Shown here in pieces: positions 45,515 to 59,667 of a stretch of 64,000 nucleotides of DNA. The notes under the pieces are model-generated. The model saw only the letters and a program-made list of their open reading frames with translations, was not told the DNA's origin and did no database searches. The stretch is from Panagrolaimus kolymaensis. Taxonomy: Eukaryota > Nematoda > Chromadorea > Rhabditida > Panagrolaimidae. Location: NCBI GenBank assembly GCA_028622995.1, contig JAJQJQ010000026.1:1116001-1180000 (forward strand), given 5' to 3'. A program made the translations under genes and the position numbers. Every line of letters starts with the position of its first letter. Within the stretch, counting starts at the first letter, position 1.

Positions 45515-47602
45515 TTAAGGCGAAGCTGGCAAACTGGCTAATGACCCAAAAGTAGGGCTATGATCGAGATGAGCAACGAGAGGTTGAACTTTCATTTCAA
45601 CCCTAATTTTTTCAAATTCTCGAGAATACGATAAGAAATAACTCATGATTATTAATGCAAGAGTCCATTCAGCGACAGCTGAAGCCACATGAAATTCATA
45701 ACCCTAAAAATAAAATAAAAATTAATTACATCTGCTTTTTAGTTTTTTTATCAAGTTTTTTTTAATAAATATTAAATTAAATAATAAATAAATTTTAAGA
45801 AAAAAAAACTAGAAAATTCCATTAAAAATTATTTATATTATTATTATTTTTAACATGTTTGTTAGTTACCGTTTCTTTTTAAAGTATGATTAATATTTCT
45901 TTGAAAACTTCAATGCATACTATTTTTTACTCTTGAGTTTTTCAATTTTTTTATTTCTAGAATTTTTTGTTTTATTTTATTGTTGGCTCATGCGTCATTT
46001 ATAAAATTGTGTAAATGCCATTTAAAACTTTTTTGTTCAATGTTTTAAAAAATAAATGACTAATACACACACACATGTGTTTAAAATTAATGAAGCAAAA
46101 ACAACAACAAAATATAAAAGGGTGCGTTTTTGTTTGCTGTTTCTCTAGGAAAGCAAACTTGCTCCATTAAAGGATATTTAAGAAATTAATATTTAAAGAA
46201 TAAAAAAAACGTGAGCAAGTGATGTCTCATATTTATTTTGGGATAAAAATACAAAAAATTAAACCTTTGCTTTAAAAATATTTTTCTTTTGCTTTTTTAG
46301 ATGAATTTTTTTTTACAAAAAATACAGAGAATGAAAAGAAAGGAAGTAGTTTTCTTCAATTTTAAACGGCCAATTTAAAAAATCTAATGTTTAAAAAAAC
46401 AGAAAAGCAAGCAAAAAAGCAAAATAGTTTCATGGAAAGAAAATTGCATACTTATTTTAGCAAAAAAAGATGCAAAAAAACTCGAGAAAATTACTTACAG
46501 GCTGCTGCTCATGACGAGACCATGGACGAGGGGTTAGTTTATCTGGATATTTGATGTGATACACATGAGCGGCATAGATACCAAAACTTAGGGCTGAAAT
46601 TGTGTTGATTATTATTTATGATAAAAATTTATAAAGTTCACATTAAAGTGAAAAACCAAAACACTTGAAACTTGTCCAAGAAAAATAATCTCTTATCAAT
46701 TTTAATTATTTTAGGAGCCACTTTCTTATTTCAGGCAAATTTAAAAATTATTATTATTTTTTGGATAAAGTAACTTTATGGCAAAGACCAAAAGTCATCC
46801 ATTCTATCATGTCTTTGGGCAAAAAAGAAAATGGCTAAAAATAAAAATAACTTCCATCCAAAATTTTATCCACTTATTTGTCTATGTATCTATCTTTTTC
46901 TTCCTTCCAATTATGGCTAATAAAATAAAATAAAATATATAAAAAAAGATAGGAACGTACCAATGGAAAATGAAATTAATCCAATAATAGCTAAAGATGT
47001 TCGAATATGTGCAATTTGACGAGACGCATAAAGCGGGACCATTCTATGTGAAATCCATGCATGCATAAGCATATATAATACACTTCCACCAAAGCATATT
47101 ACTGCAGCAATGAGATGAATCCAAATGACTGCGGTTTCTTGAAAATTAGCTACCACAAACATTCCTACAGCTCCAGCAGCTCCGAAATAAAATGAAAATT
47201 TATTTAAAAATTTTAAAGTTAAATCAAAGCTTCGATTTAATTCTGCAATCAAGCTATATCTGAATATAAAGAATTGTTATGATTTTGACTTTAAAAAAAG
47301 CGATTAAAATTACCGCAAATAAACAAGTAAAAATGATAGAAAGGAGCAAAAATTGAGCAATAAACTAAACAAGCAAGATTCGGGTCGAGTATTTCCTGAA
47401 GCTGAGATATATGGAAATACTGGATCTACATCTCCTCGAGATACTGAGAAACAATATGTTACTCCTGAAAATGAACAATTGTTTATATAAACTTTAAATC
47501 ATCAACAAATTAAAAAATCAAACCTAGCATAAAAGTAAAAACGATGCCAAATACTATTGGCAAATGCCCAGCTCCAAGTAAATCATGTTGAAGTACCCGC
47601 AT
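45515..47602 (-). CDS. DRAM/TMEM150 (Frag1/DRAM/Sfk1) family membrane protein
   Basis: Five exons: 47524-47602, 47314-47464, 46961-47259, 46499-46593, 45515-45703, giving 270 residues. Around six hydrophobic helices are seen: LPIVFGIVFTFMLG near 14-27, LFSLLLNFCSFLSFLLVYL, FYFGAAGAVGMFVVANF, VIWIHLIAAVICFGGSVLYMLM, IRTSLAIIGLISFSIG and VASAVAEWTLALIIMSYFL. The motifs VFPYISASGNTRPESCLFS after TM1, VANFQETA, H-LIAAVICF and EW in the last helix are typical of the Frag1/DRAM/Sfk1 family. Members sit in lysosomal or plasma membranes and modulate autophagy (DRAM) or phosphoinositide signalling (TMEM150/Sfk1). Intron 4 is long (795 bp). Which subfamily applies is not settled; the fit to DRAM2 seems best. 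Confidence 0.85.
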
Positions 47603-48450
47603 TGTTGTCGTTTAATTTTTAAATAGTTTCATCGATAATTAATTAATAAACAAAATATATTTCTTCAAAAAAAAAGCGATGAAGCATTCTTTTTTTTCTT
47701 CAAAAACTTTAAAATGTGAGCATTTTTTCTTCTTATTCGCGATGAGAGTCTTTCTTCAATGCATTCGTTGATTGAGGGGAAAATATATTTGAGTGAAACT
47801 TCTAATTTTTTTTGTCATTATTGTTGCAGCTTATCTTTTTTATTTTTTTAAAAGCATAATTTTTCTTTCCTGTTTATTTCTTAATTTTCAAAAATAAAAA
47901 ACACAAGCTGACTGATTTATTATTTTAAAATGTTTTGCACAAAAAACATGAATGTGTAATTTAGTCATTGAAGAAAAAACTTTTTTTAATGTCAAGTCAA
48001 AAATCAGCAGCTTCAGCAGTAAAAATTGATGACCCTTGCTCAAATCAATCGAGAAAAAATGCTTGTTTCTTCATCATTTTTTTTGCTTGCTAAAGTCTCA
48101 GAGAGCGGCACGCATTTGTTTATTGAGTGACACGGGATATCAGTAAAAAAATAAATAAGGTGATTGGTTGGGTCGAAGGAAGGAAGGAAGGAAAACGAGA
48201 AAGAGAAAAACAAGATAAGAACCAAATAAATTTTACAAGCTTAGCCTCATATTTAAAAAAAAAAGAAGGGCAAAAGCAAGCAAAATCAAGGGCCAAGGCA
48301 AGGAGAGGAACCCCGCCTTCTGTTGTGTATATTATAAGTGTTTTGTCCATTTGGTTAGTTGTTCATTCTTAATAACAAACAGGTGAGCGAAAATAAGAGG
48401 AAAGGAAAAAATCAAGCAATCAGCAGCAGCATTCGACTATATTTGTCATC
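47603..48450. promoter_or_regulatory. Bidirectional promoter region, DRAM-like and asp-4
   Basis: The DRAM-like gene (-) and asp-4 (+) are divergent, with 848 bp between start codons. A TATA-like TATATTATAAG lies near 48327-48337 before asp-4. A GAAGGAAGGAAGGAAGG run is at about 48176-48192. AACAAACAG-GTGAGC near 48382 looks like a 5' splice site, so asp-4 may have a 5' UTR intron. Both genes may act in lysosome/autophagy function, so shared control is conceivable but not shown. Confidence 0.4.
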
Positions 48451-50156
<1,706 letters not shown>

Positions 50157-50267
50157 ATTGAAAAAAAATTTATAGTATTATTCTTTATTGTATAAATGTA
50201 TTTTATTTTTTGAAAAGTTGAAATGTGAAAAGAAAAAAATAATAAATCAAAAGTAAAAAAAGCGTTT

Positions 50268-51559
50268 TTACATTGGCAATTTTATGATAGGAATTTGTCT
50301 GATAGGTTGAGATTCAGGAGTTGGCAGTGGAGGAGTTGGCTTAAAAGTAAAAAAGAATTATAAATTTTTTTCGAGAATTTCTTTACCAGGTCGTATTCAG
50401 GTAAAACATTGCTTAGATAAGAGCAAAGACGAACAGCAGCATTTCTTACGGGAAGGATAAACCAAATAATTAGGAGTGGATGGGCGCAACAAATGCATAA
50501 TGGCATTATAATAAATGCAATTTCTATCGCTATTGTTAAGCACTAAAAATTGAATTATAATTAAAAGAACCCTTAAAAAGTCTCTTACCTTTTCGCATAA
50601 TTGAAGTGAAACAAATTCATACACAGCTAAAACTCCAGTCAGCAATAAAAGAATTTCCCATGAAATTGATTCAATCACGAATAAATCTCGCAAGCTTCGA
50701 TTAAAAAATGTTCGAAAAGTTATGGGTTTATTAAACCAAGCAAAAACAACAATTTGAATTAAAATTAATGCAATTGCATGTCCAAGAATTAAAGTAGTAA
50801 TCAACCAAAAAGTCATATCTTTTTCTTTTAATGCCATTACAATCGAACATTGTAAGAGTTCTTCATGAGTTTTATCTTCGTCAAATGCAGTAAAAAGCAA
50901 AGAAAGAAATATACAAATTATTAGGACGCTGGTTTGCTGAATTGTGCAAGCATTAGTCCAGGAAATTATTGTATCATTTTTTCTGAAAAACAAAAGATAA
51001 AATTAATTATTGTTTCAATAAATTAAAATTTACTTATGTTTGAAAAAAGCTTGAATGGCTAAAATCACGGGCAAAACTGCGCCATGAATGTAAAGAAAAA
51101 CTAATGGAAATTCTTGTAATTTGCAATTAATAGTCGTAACAATAGTTATACATGGATAATGAAAAGCTACAACATGAAAAACATTCCTTGCTAAATGCAA
51201 TCCAGAAATACAAGCATAATTCACAGATATCGTCGCTAAAGTTCTCCTTTGAATAATTGAAATTGGAATGGAATAATATATTGAAACAGTGATAGCACAA
51301 TTAAAAATTAAACCAAAAAGAGATAAAACAAATTCAATTGTCGCAAAAAACCTGCAAAAGAAAGAAAAATGTGTTACTTAAAAATAAAGCAAATAAAAAT
51401 AACAATAAACATAAGACAAACAAACAACAATTTAAACTAGGCTTACCACATGTGAGGTTTTAAAAACAATTGAATGCAACCCGTTCGAAATTGGTGATAA
51501 CCATCACCATCATTACTATACGCCATTGCAATGGCTGCACTCATAGCAGCTTCATCCAT
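50268..51559 (-). CDS. Seven-transmembrane receptor, nematode serpentine type
   Basis: Five exons: 51447-51559, 51034-51351, 50589-50982, 50387-50542, 50268-50339, giving 350 residues. Seven hydrophobic segments are seen: TM1 FATIEFVLSLFGLIFNCAIT, TM2 YACISGLHLARNVFHVVAF, TM3 FLYIHGAVLPVILAIQAFF, TM4 QTSVLIICIFLSLLFTAF, TM5 FWLITTLILGHAIALILIQI, TM6 WEILLLLTGVLAVYEFVSL, TM7 IAFIIMPLCICCAHPLLIIW. No DRY or NPxxY motif is seen, and there is no signal peptide. This fits the divergent nematode chemoreceptor (serpentine) superfamily; the class (for example Srab, Srsx, Str) could not be set. A Pro-rich tail follows TM7. Intron 4 ends in TTTTAAG. The gene is convergent with asp-4, with 111 bp between stop codons. 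Confidence 0.75.
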
Positions 51560-54500
51560 AAATATTTTTAATTTAAAGTTTAAACCAAAAATAATTTTAT
51601 TTTTATTTTTCGTATAGCTTCTTAGCCTATTTAGAAGCCGTTTTTCTTCTTCAAAAATTTTTTAGTATATATTTTTTTAAAGACGATGCAAGAAAGAAAA
51701 AAGATAGAATGGCTATCTTTTTTTAAAGAAAAAAGGCATTCTTCTTTTTTTTCCTCTTCCTCTTTTTTTCTCTTTAAAATACTGCCCACAGAAAGCTTTA
51801 ATTCTGAAGCAGCAGCATAGAAGTGACCACATAGATAGATACTAGACATTATTTGTAGGGGTCTTCTCGTTCTCGCCTCTTCCATTTCATTTTCAAAATA
51901 TATTTCAAGCAGCAAATTTTTTTTTTATTTGTCAATAGAATATATTTTTTTTAAAGGACTAAATTAAGTCTGTTTTCATTTTTATTCTTGCTGGACAACA
52001 ACAACTAACTCTTCTTTCTTCTTTCTTTTTTTTTTACAAAATCAATGATGATGGCTATTCTCCATCCACTTCCTTTCACTTAATCTTAAAAAAAGAAGAA
52101 CAGTTTGCATTGATGCATCGCATGCTTTTTTTGCCATTTCCTGTCTCTCTTTTTTTTATTCTTCTTTCAAAAAGAAAATGAAAAACTTTAAGCAACTTTT
52201 TAGGGCCAATTAATCGAAAAAAATAAAAATAAATGTTAATGTTTGGATTTTCAATAAACTTTCTTACCAAAAGCACTAACATTAATAAAACAAAATCGTT
52301 TTTGTTAGTTAAAATAGAAGAAGAAGAAAAAATATGAAAAACTTTTTTATAATAAATTTTTATTTTTTATTGATATTAAATATCTATTATCATTTTATTG
52401 TTTCCGATTTAATAATTTTTTTCTGGTTTTGCTATTTTATATTTCTCGAAACAGTGTCGAGATTTTATGAGGATTTGCATATTTAATCAGTCTATCCGTT
52501 TTTTGTTTTATTTTTTCAATTGATTAATAATCTTTTGGAATTTATTCTTTCTCAAACCAAAGTGGTCACTACCATATTCTTTTTTGTTTAAGTGGTGTCC
52601 GATCTTCATAAAATTAATATCCAATTCTATCTCTCTCTATGTCTCTCGCATGAAAAGGAGCACTTACAACTTTTTTTTTGTGGGAGATAATCCTCTCTCT
52701 TTTTTTCAGTTTGTTAAAAAACCGACGATACTTGGACGACGGAGACGTGTGGCAAAGGCGATGGCGATTCATAATTTAGCTAATTTATGCAAATTAGAAA
52801 CAAGGCGGTTCCGCATGCGTGTAACTGTGTACAACAACCACAACAATAGTTTTCGATCATGTTTCAATAATAAAAAAATAATAATAAAAACGTACTCCGC
52901 CCATTAAAATTTTTTTTAGCGTATAAAACATTGAAACCGATAACATAAAATTGTCATTTAGGCGAGAGTTTAAGCTTTTTATATAGGTATGTTTTTACTT
53001 TATTAGAAACCAAAAAATATGGAAAATTTGGAACTTTATTAAAAAAATAATTCAAAAAAAGAGGAAAAAAAGTGTTCTACCTTTAATCCTAAAATGACCT
53101 GTATTTCCTCTCATTGTTGAGGATAAATATATCGTCTGAATTTTTGCTCATTATTCGATATACAGGTAAGCCTTCTTCCACCACCATCAAATCAATTTCA
53201 TCTCTTGATCCGATTCGTCCGATTCGTAGTAGGTTATTTTGTTCCTCTCTCATTCATATTTACGAAACTGCCATATTCCACCAAAATTTCTGTGACTACC
53301 TATGTTACAAAAATTGATTGTTTTATTACTCAAAGAGAACAACTTATTACTTTTAGAAAATTTGGATTTTAGCCTTATAAATTTTTCTTGGTTTTTAACT
53401 TGAGATAGTAGTTTTCGTGCCAGATGTTGTATTTTCGGTGAATATATAAATTTCGTAAATGCACCTATCTGGTATGCAAGCTTCTATCCTCAGAGACTAC
53501 CAAAAAAAATTACCAAAGATTCTTTATTTAGGAAATGTTTTTAATGTGAAACGGATTTGGTGATGACTTGAAATCAAATATAATACTATTTTAGGGTTTA
53601 TGACGTTAATGCAAGCTTCCTCTTTTTTTTGAATAAACAAACAAACAAAAAATAAATGAGGAAAAAGAAGGCAAAAAACATCTAACAATATAAAAAAGCA
53701 GCTTCAATAAGAAAAAAAATAACAACGCCCATCTTTCTCTTTTTTTATTTTTGCAAATTATAAGAACATTCAATTTCATTGTTGTTGACCTTGGAAAAAA
53801 AGACAGTGGTTTGTTTTATTGAAGAAAAAAAATTTCAAAGAATTGCAAAGAATGTTTGTTTGTATGTTTTTTGTTTATTGTTGACTAATGGTGAGTAATT
53901 ACTTTTAGTTTTTCCAGGATACGCTCAAACATTTTCAGCTAACCTTCCCGAACCCATACTTTTCAATGTTTAAAAGAGCCAACGCCTTAAACTTCTTTTT
54001 TATAGAAGCCTTAATTCTGCCGCACAAAATAAATTTTATCTCTTATAATATTTTTTGCTTGCTTTCTTCTTGCCTTTGTAATAATAATAAATGGGCATAA
54101 AAGCAGAACACTTTTTAATTCATGTTCTTTTTTTTGACGTTTTTTTCTTTCTTCTTCCTTTTCTCTCTTTTCAACAAACTTCGACCCTGCTTCGGTCTCG
54201 CATGCTTGCTTTCCTTGCCAGCCTGCCTGTCAACAACACAGTCAGTCAGTCAGCTGGGGATGGTTGGAGTTGGTCGAGATAGTGAAATATTAAAAAAAAA
54301 ATGTTTGTCCGTGACTCAACTTTAAAAGGCTTTACCATTGTTGTTGTTCTGCTCCTGACTGTTGCCACCTTTGTAAAATAAAAAAAAATGGGAAGAAGTC
54401 TTCTTCTGTCAATCTTCCTTTCAATTTACAGTCCATTCCTGTTCATACATTTAGTCACACTGTTTTATGCTTTCACACTTTTTATTTTTGTTGCTCCTAT

Positions 54501-57256
54501 TGACTGACGAAAGTGTGTTATAAAATCCATCAAAAAATTATGAAAACAAGTTTACTGTAAGACAGACTTTCAAGAAAAATAAAAAAGACATAAAACATTT
54601 ATAATTAAACTTTTTTTCTTAAAATTTAAAATTTAAAGAAAAAAATATGAAAGAGCTATTATCATCAAAAAAAGAGAAAAAATGAAACTCCGCCTCAATC
54701 AGCCGGTTTTTCTTTTTTTCTTTTTCCATTTTTTTTTCACGCGGTCAATGTTCATCTCCGTTTTTTTTTGTTGTTTACCGTCCCGTGTTCCGTTTTTTTT
54801 CTTTCTCTTTTTGCTTGCTTATTTTCTTGTCCTAGATTTTTTTTGCCACGTTTCATCCTCCTCCCTTAACAACAAACAACAACTAACTCACTTCTTTTTT
54901 TCACTTATTTTTCTTGGTTTTTCTAGAATGAATTTTACGGAAATTTTTTTTCAGTTAAAAAAAATAAAATGGCTGCATTTTGAAAAAAAAATAAACGGAA
55001 GGCGGCAGAGGAGGAACAGCAGAGAATAGAGAACCCGAGCCATGTGTGTAACGCGCATTTTCATTCTATTCTTTTATTCAAGGATACTTTTTGGCTGCAG
55101 TAAAATAAAGTTTTTTAAACAAAATCTTGAAAAAGCGTTTATTATTTTTTTGTTGTGTTTTTTTTTATTTAAAAAGTTTTTAAACAACAATTGCGTGTGG
55201 TTGGTCGCCCTCTGGGTTTCTCTCCTTTCACTTTTTTCTTTTTCTTTTTTTATGTTAACGCAAAATCATATGTTTGTTGCTGCTGCTTTGAACGGCATTA
55301 GCAATCTCTCTCTTTTCTTCTTTTTTTTTGCGGTGTGTATGTATGTATGTGTTTGTTTTTATATGTTACTTTGAAGCTAAAAAATAAAATGAAATAGATT
55401 TTTCATCTTTTTTCCAAAAAATAGAAAAAAATTGAAATAAAAAACTTCGAGTTGGTTCGTTTAAGTCAAAGATCATCACAAGGTCACACATATACATTTA
55501 TTTTTGCCATTTCGTTATTGCTGCACTCTCGAGGGTTTTCTCTCTCGATTTCATTTCTTTTTTAAATCAGCTGTTGTTAGTTTTCTATTTTTTGATGATC
55601 ATCATCATTTGGGGTTTTTTGGACCTATATATAAATTTAGCTTTGTCGTCGTCTAATCATCATTATCATTTATTTCTCATCTCAGCATCAAATTGTCGTC
55701 GTGGACGAATACCACCTTGAAGAATAAAAAGAATACCTTTTATTTAAAAGTGGCTAAAATAATTTTATTTTTTGCGAATACAAAAAAAAAGAATTACTCC
55801 CTATGGAAAAAGAGGAACTTTCGTATTTTTTTCTTCTTCGTCTTTCTGTTGTTATTCTTTCCTTCCTCATTCAACAGTCAGCAGGCATCAGAAGAAAGAA
55901 GAAAAAAAAGAGGAGGATTGTTGGTGGTTGTGGTAGTTGTTTGTTTATATGCGGACGACAACACCAAATACGCCTACGGACGATGATGACGTTTTTTGCT
56001 TCGGCTTCGGTCTCTGTCCTTCTCTCTTTATTGATGCTGATTAGAAAGGCCAAACCATGCTTGGCTAAAAAAAATGTCTGTCCGAGAACGGCGTTCATAA
56101 TTTTGAGTTATATTTTATTATTATAACTAATTTACTTTTGACAATCATTTTATCTTTCTTTTTTTCCTTCCTTGTTTGTTTCATTTTTTTGACACAAAGA
56201 AACCATTTTGGAATTTTTTAAGGGCGTAACAACAACAAAGTGGAATGCTCAAAAATTCTTTTTTCTTGCTTTTCATGCTTTCCACGTTGCCTCTTCTTCA
56301 GCATGGAAGAATTCATGACTTGGACATGGCACGCGGTTTCTAAACTCTCTCCAACTTATTGCTTTTTTTTTGCGGACCTTTTTTTTATTTCAAGCTTTTT
56401 AAATTGATTGATTCAATATTTTTTTATTTATGTTTTTTCTTTTCCATTGTTTTTTTTTTTTGCCGATGTAAGCATAAAAAACGTGAGGCAACAACATGAG
56501 GTATGACAACCAAAGTTATTTTTTTCCCCAAAGAAAACTTTTGTCAATAACGGGCGTTGCCACCGCTACGCTCTTGCTGCTTTTAAAAAGTATTAACAGA
56601 AAAAAAGAGGGACTCCGCCCGTTGTATTGAATGTAGGAGGTGGTGGCTTTTGATAAAAGGCATACTTTTACATAGAATTTCACATTTGCCATTTTGGTTA
56701 AAAACTATATTTGCGCAATGGTACTTGCTTAAAAGAAAGCTGTTGTTATCAAAATTCTTACTGTTCAAATTATTTATTGTTTGATTTTACCAGGTGGCAG
56801 TGTGGTTAGCTGGTTGTTGTTTATGCCTCCTTTTTTGGTTCAACGGCTATCAATACTGCCCGCCTGGGAATCAAACAAACAAAGAAACATAGAAAAATAA
56901 TGGATGGTGTTAATTTATTATGATTGTTTTTTATTTATTTTACTTTAATATGTAGTTTAAAAAAGAATAATAATTGAATGAAAAAACGATAAAAATGAAA
57001 AGAATTTTATTTTATTTTACTATTTTCATTCCACCTTTTAATAGCGGCGGTAAATGGACGTGGAAGCATAACGGTTCAGTTCAACAACGACAACGACGAC
57101 GACAAACACAGGTTTATATTTATTTACCGGTTGGTTTTTTTGTTTTGTTTTGTTTTTATTTATCAAATGAGACAATCGAAAAAAATAAAGGCGAAAATAA
57201 TGATTGCTATTGCAACAAGGTGGGTGAAAATTGGTAGTATTGCAAATTAAAAAAAA
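51560..57256. other. 5.7-kb intergenic, no gene seen
   Basis: T-rich low-complexity DNA with frames of 60-115 codons dominated by Phe, Leu and Lys. A TATA-like CCTATATATAAAT lies near 55625-55637, followed by GTCGTCGTC, much like the sequence upstream of the neuropeptide gene, but no coding frame follows at a suitable distance. The promoter of the 7TM receptor should lie at the left end. Confidence 0.5.
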
Positions 57257-57984
57257 ATTAGTGCACAGTATTACTATGTAAAAAAACACGAGGCTGTTCA
57301 GGAAAAAAAACTTTTAGACGGTGGAAGAGATTAATTTAATTTTAATTGATTTTGCTTTTAGACGGCTAATGAGATTAATTTTTTTATTAGTTTAAATAAA
57401 TTATTTTATATGTTACCCCGAAACAAACAGCCGCACCGTCTTCGATTTTTATTATCCAACTTCTTTATCAAATTTCTGTTATTAAAAAATCGTCTTTTAT
57501 ATGTAAATTAAAAAAATTAAGATAAAAAACACGGTAAAAATTTAAATTTTTGTTTTATTCTTGATTAGATAAAATTAAGAAGCCAACTCGTAGTAGAGTC
57601 GACAAGATTTTTAATGTAAAAAATCTTTTGGTGTAAAATGAGAAAAAAAATAATTATAAGGTCAGTTACAAAATTTTTGAAGCTTTTTATTAAATTTTTC
57701 TATTGATTTTTGAAACATGTTTAAAAAGAGGTATTTTAAGCAAAAAATTTAAATATTATTAATTGTCCAACAAAAATTTTTATAACTGTTAAAAATCGAA
57801 GACGGTGCGGCTGTTTGTTTCGGGGTAACATATAAAATAATTTATTTAAACTAATAAAAAAATTAATCTCATTAGCCGTCTAAAAGCAAAATCAATTAAA
57901 ATTAAATTAATCTCTTCCACCGTCTAAAAGTTTTTTTTCCTGAACAGCCTCGTGTTTTTTTACATAGTAATACTGTGCACTAAT
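57257..57984. repeat. Foldback element 2 with 195-bp inverted arms
   Basis: Left arm 57257-57451 and right arm 57790-57984 appear to be exact reverse complements; the spacer is 338 bp. The ends read ATTAGTGCACAG and CTGTGCACTAAT, so a TA target duplication (Tc1/mariner-like) would fit. Inside each arm a short unit with CCGTCTAAAAG and a preceding TAATCTC occurs twice. No transposase frame. Arm identity suggests recent mobility or conversion between arms. Confidence 0.9.
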
Positions 57985-59184
57985 CTCTTGAGCCGTCTGC
58001 AACAATAATTATAATACTAGAAGCCCCGCCGGCGATCTTATTTGTTCTATTAAAAAATACAAAATTGACAGTCGCATTTATTCCTATGTTTTAATAATTT
58101 TTCGAAAAAGTTGCATTGACTTTAAAAAAATCAAAGCTTTTCCCGAGCAAACTTATCACTCGTGTCTATTTTAATCACTTAATTTTAAATAAAGAAATCC
58201 TAAAAATTGAAACATGTGTAAGCCTTTGAAACTTTTTTTTAGCAAAAATCTAAAGAAAGTTAGGTTTTCGGTCTAATTTTATTTGTTTTCTTCAATTGAT
58301 CAGAAGCTAATTAACTTTCCTGATGATTTTACTTATTGCACTTTGACAAAAAAAGAAGTTAAAATTATAACTTTCTTTTTTGCCAGAATCTAAATAAACA
58401 ATGGACCATTAAGTAATTTATACCAGCTTGTGGGCAATTCGCAAAAGGTTAAGGTTACAGCCATCGATCGAGCTTACAATAGTTAATTCGTGTAATTTGC
58501 GGAGCAAGCAAAACCATGTTTTGCTGATTTTTTATGTATATGAAAATTACACAAATCATTTCAATGCGCTTTGTAAAGAAAGTTAAGCTTCTTTCACATT
58601 TTTGCAAATTTTAATCTTACATTTTTTATTTTACTACAAAAGATTACAAGATAAGATACAAAAAAAACTGAGAGAAAAATAATAATATGTATGCGAATTA
58701 GCGAAGTCCAGTTGCCCAGTGATTGCGGCCAAAAGCAGTCGAAAACGAACGAACAAACAATGAATATTTATTTTCTAGTAATTTTCAAATTACTTTTCGA
58801 TTAAAATCACCGAAAATAATAAAAAAGGTTAACTTATGTTTCTATTTTTCACAAACTTAGCGTGCAGCGTACTTTTAATTAAATTTTGCGTTTAGAATAT
58901 CGAAAAGTATTTTATGCCAATCCAATTAGTTTTAGAAAAAAATTATATGATCCAAGAGTCTATGTAATTCAAAAACAAAACAAAAAAGTCACTAAAAACC
59001 GTTAAAAATAAATACCCTTTCATTTCCTAATTAAAGAAACCTAATATTCTCAAAAAACTATAATTTTTGGAAATTTCTCCAAAATATAAATATCTATTAT
59101 GCCAAAAATATTTTTAAAATTTATTAAAAATAATTTAAACATTATTGCCTTTTATTGATTTAATTAAAACAATTCATTTAAAAA

Positions 59185-59260
59185 ATAAAAAAAAAGTTGA
59201 TTCGAACCTATGACTTCGATTTCATCGCATTTCCGCTTCAGACCCCTACACCAAACAACA
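59185..59260 (-). ncRNA. tRNA-like Pol III box pair (SINE or decayed tRNA candidate)
   Basis: On the minus strand TGGTGTAGGGG (59243-59253) fits the A-box TRGYNNARNGG, and GGTTCGAATCA (59198-59208) fits the B-box GGTTCGANTCC. Their spacing is normal for a tRNA, and a long T run follows (59196 downward), as in Pol III terminators. However, the acceptor, D and T stems do not pair properly, so this is not a working tRNA. It could be a tRNA-derived SINE head, a tRNA remnant or chance. Confidence 0.3.
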
Positions 59261-59636
59261 ATAAGTAAAATGAAACATTAGCTAATGATATATTTACACT
59301 AAATCAAAATATTTAAATTTCCATAGCGGCATACATCTATTTTTATGTGATGTTTTTTAAAGTTAGCTTACTCATAGAGGTATTTGAGGGTGGAGAAAAC
59401 GATTTTACATAGCAAAATATATCGTTATTATGCTGGATCGCCCAGCGGGACATTGTTACCAGTGCTGATTTTTCGGTTTGATGGAATTACGATATCTAAC
59501 CCTCTATTTTTTTTACAGATTCGTAAATGCGACGAAAAATTGACCCTAGGGAGTCCTCTAATACCAGCATAATCACGCAAAATAAAAAAAATCATAAATT
59601 TCGGTTAGCAGATCGGGCGTTCTCATTCCTAAAACA

Positions 59637-59667
59637 GCCGCACCCCTCGCTTCGCTCGGGGTGCGGC
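59637..59667. other. Perfect 10-bp GC hairpin
   Basis: GCCGCACCCC (59637-59646) pairs perfectly with GGGGTGCGGC (59658-59667) around an 11-nt loop. It stands out sharply from the AT-rich surroundings. AACAGCCGCACC also occurs in both arms of foldback 2. No function is assigned. Confidence 0.6.

Noticed and set aside
52584..52907. 107-codon frame with an Arg-rich patch
   Set aside because: No recognisable domain, no exon context and mixed low-complexity composition.
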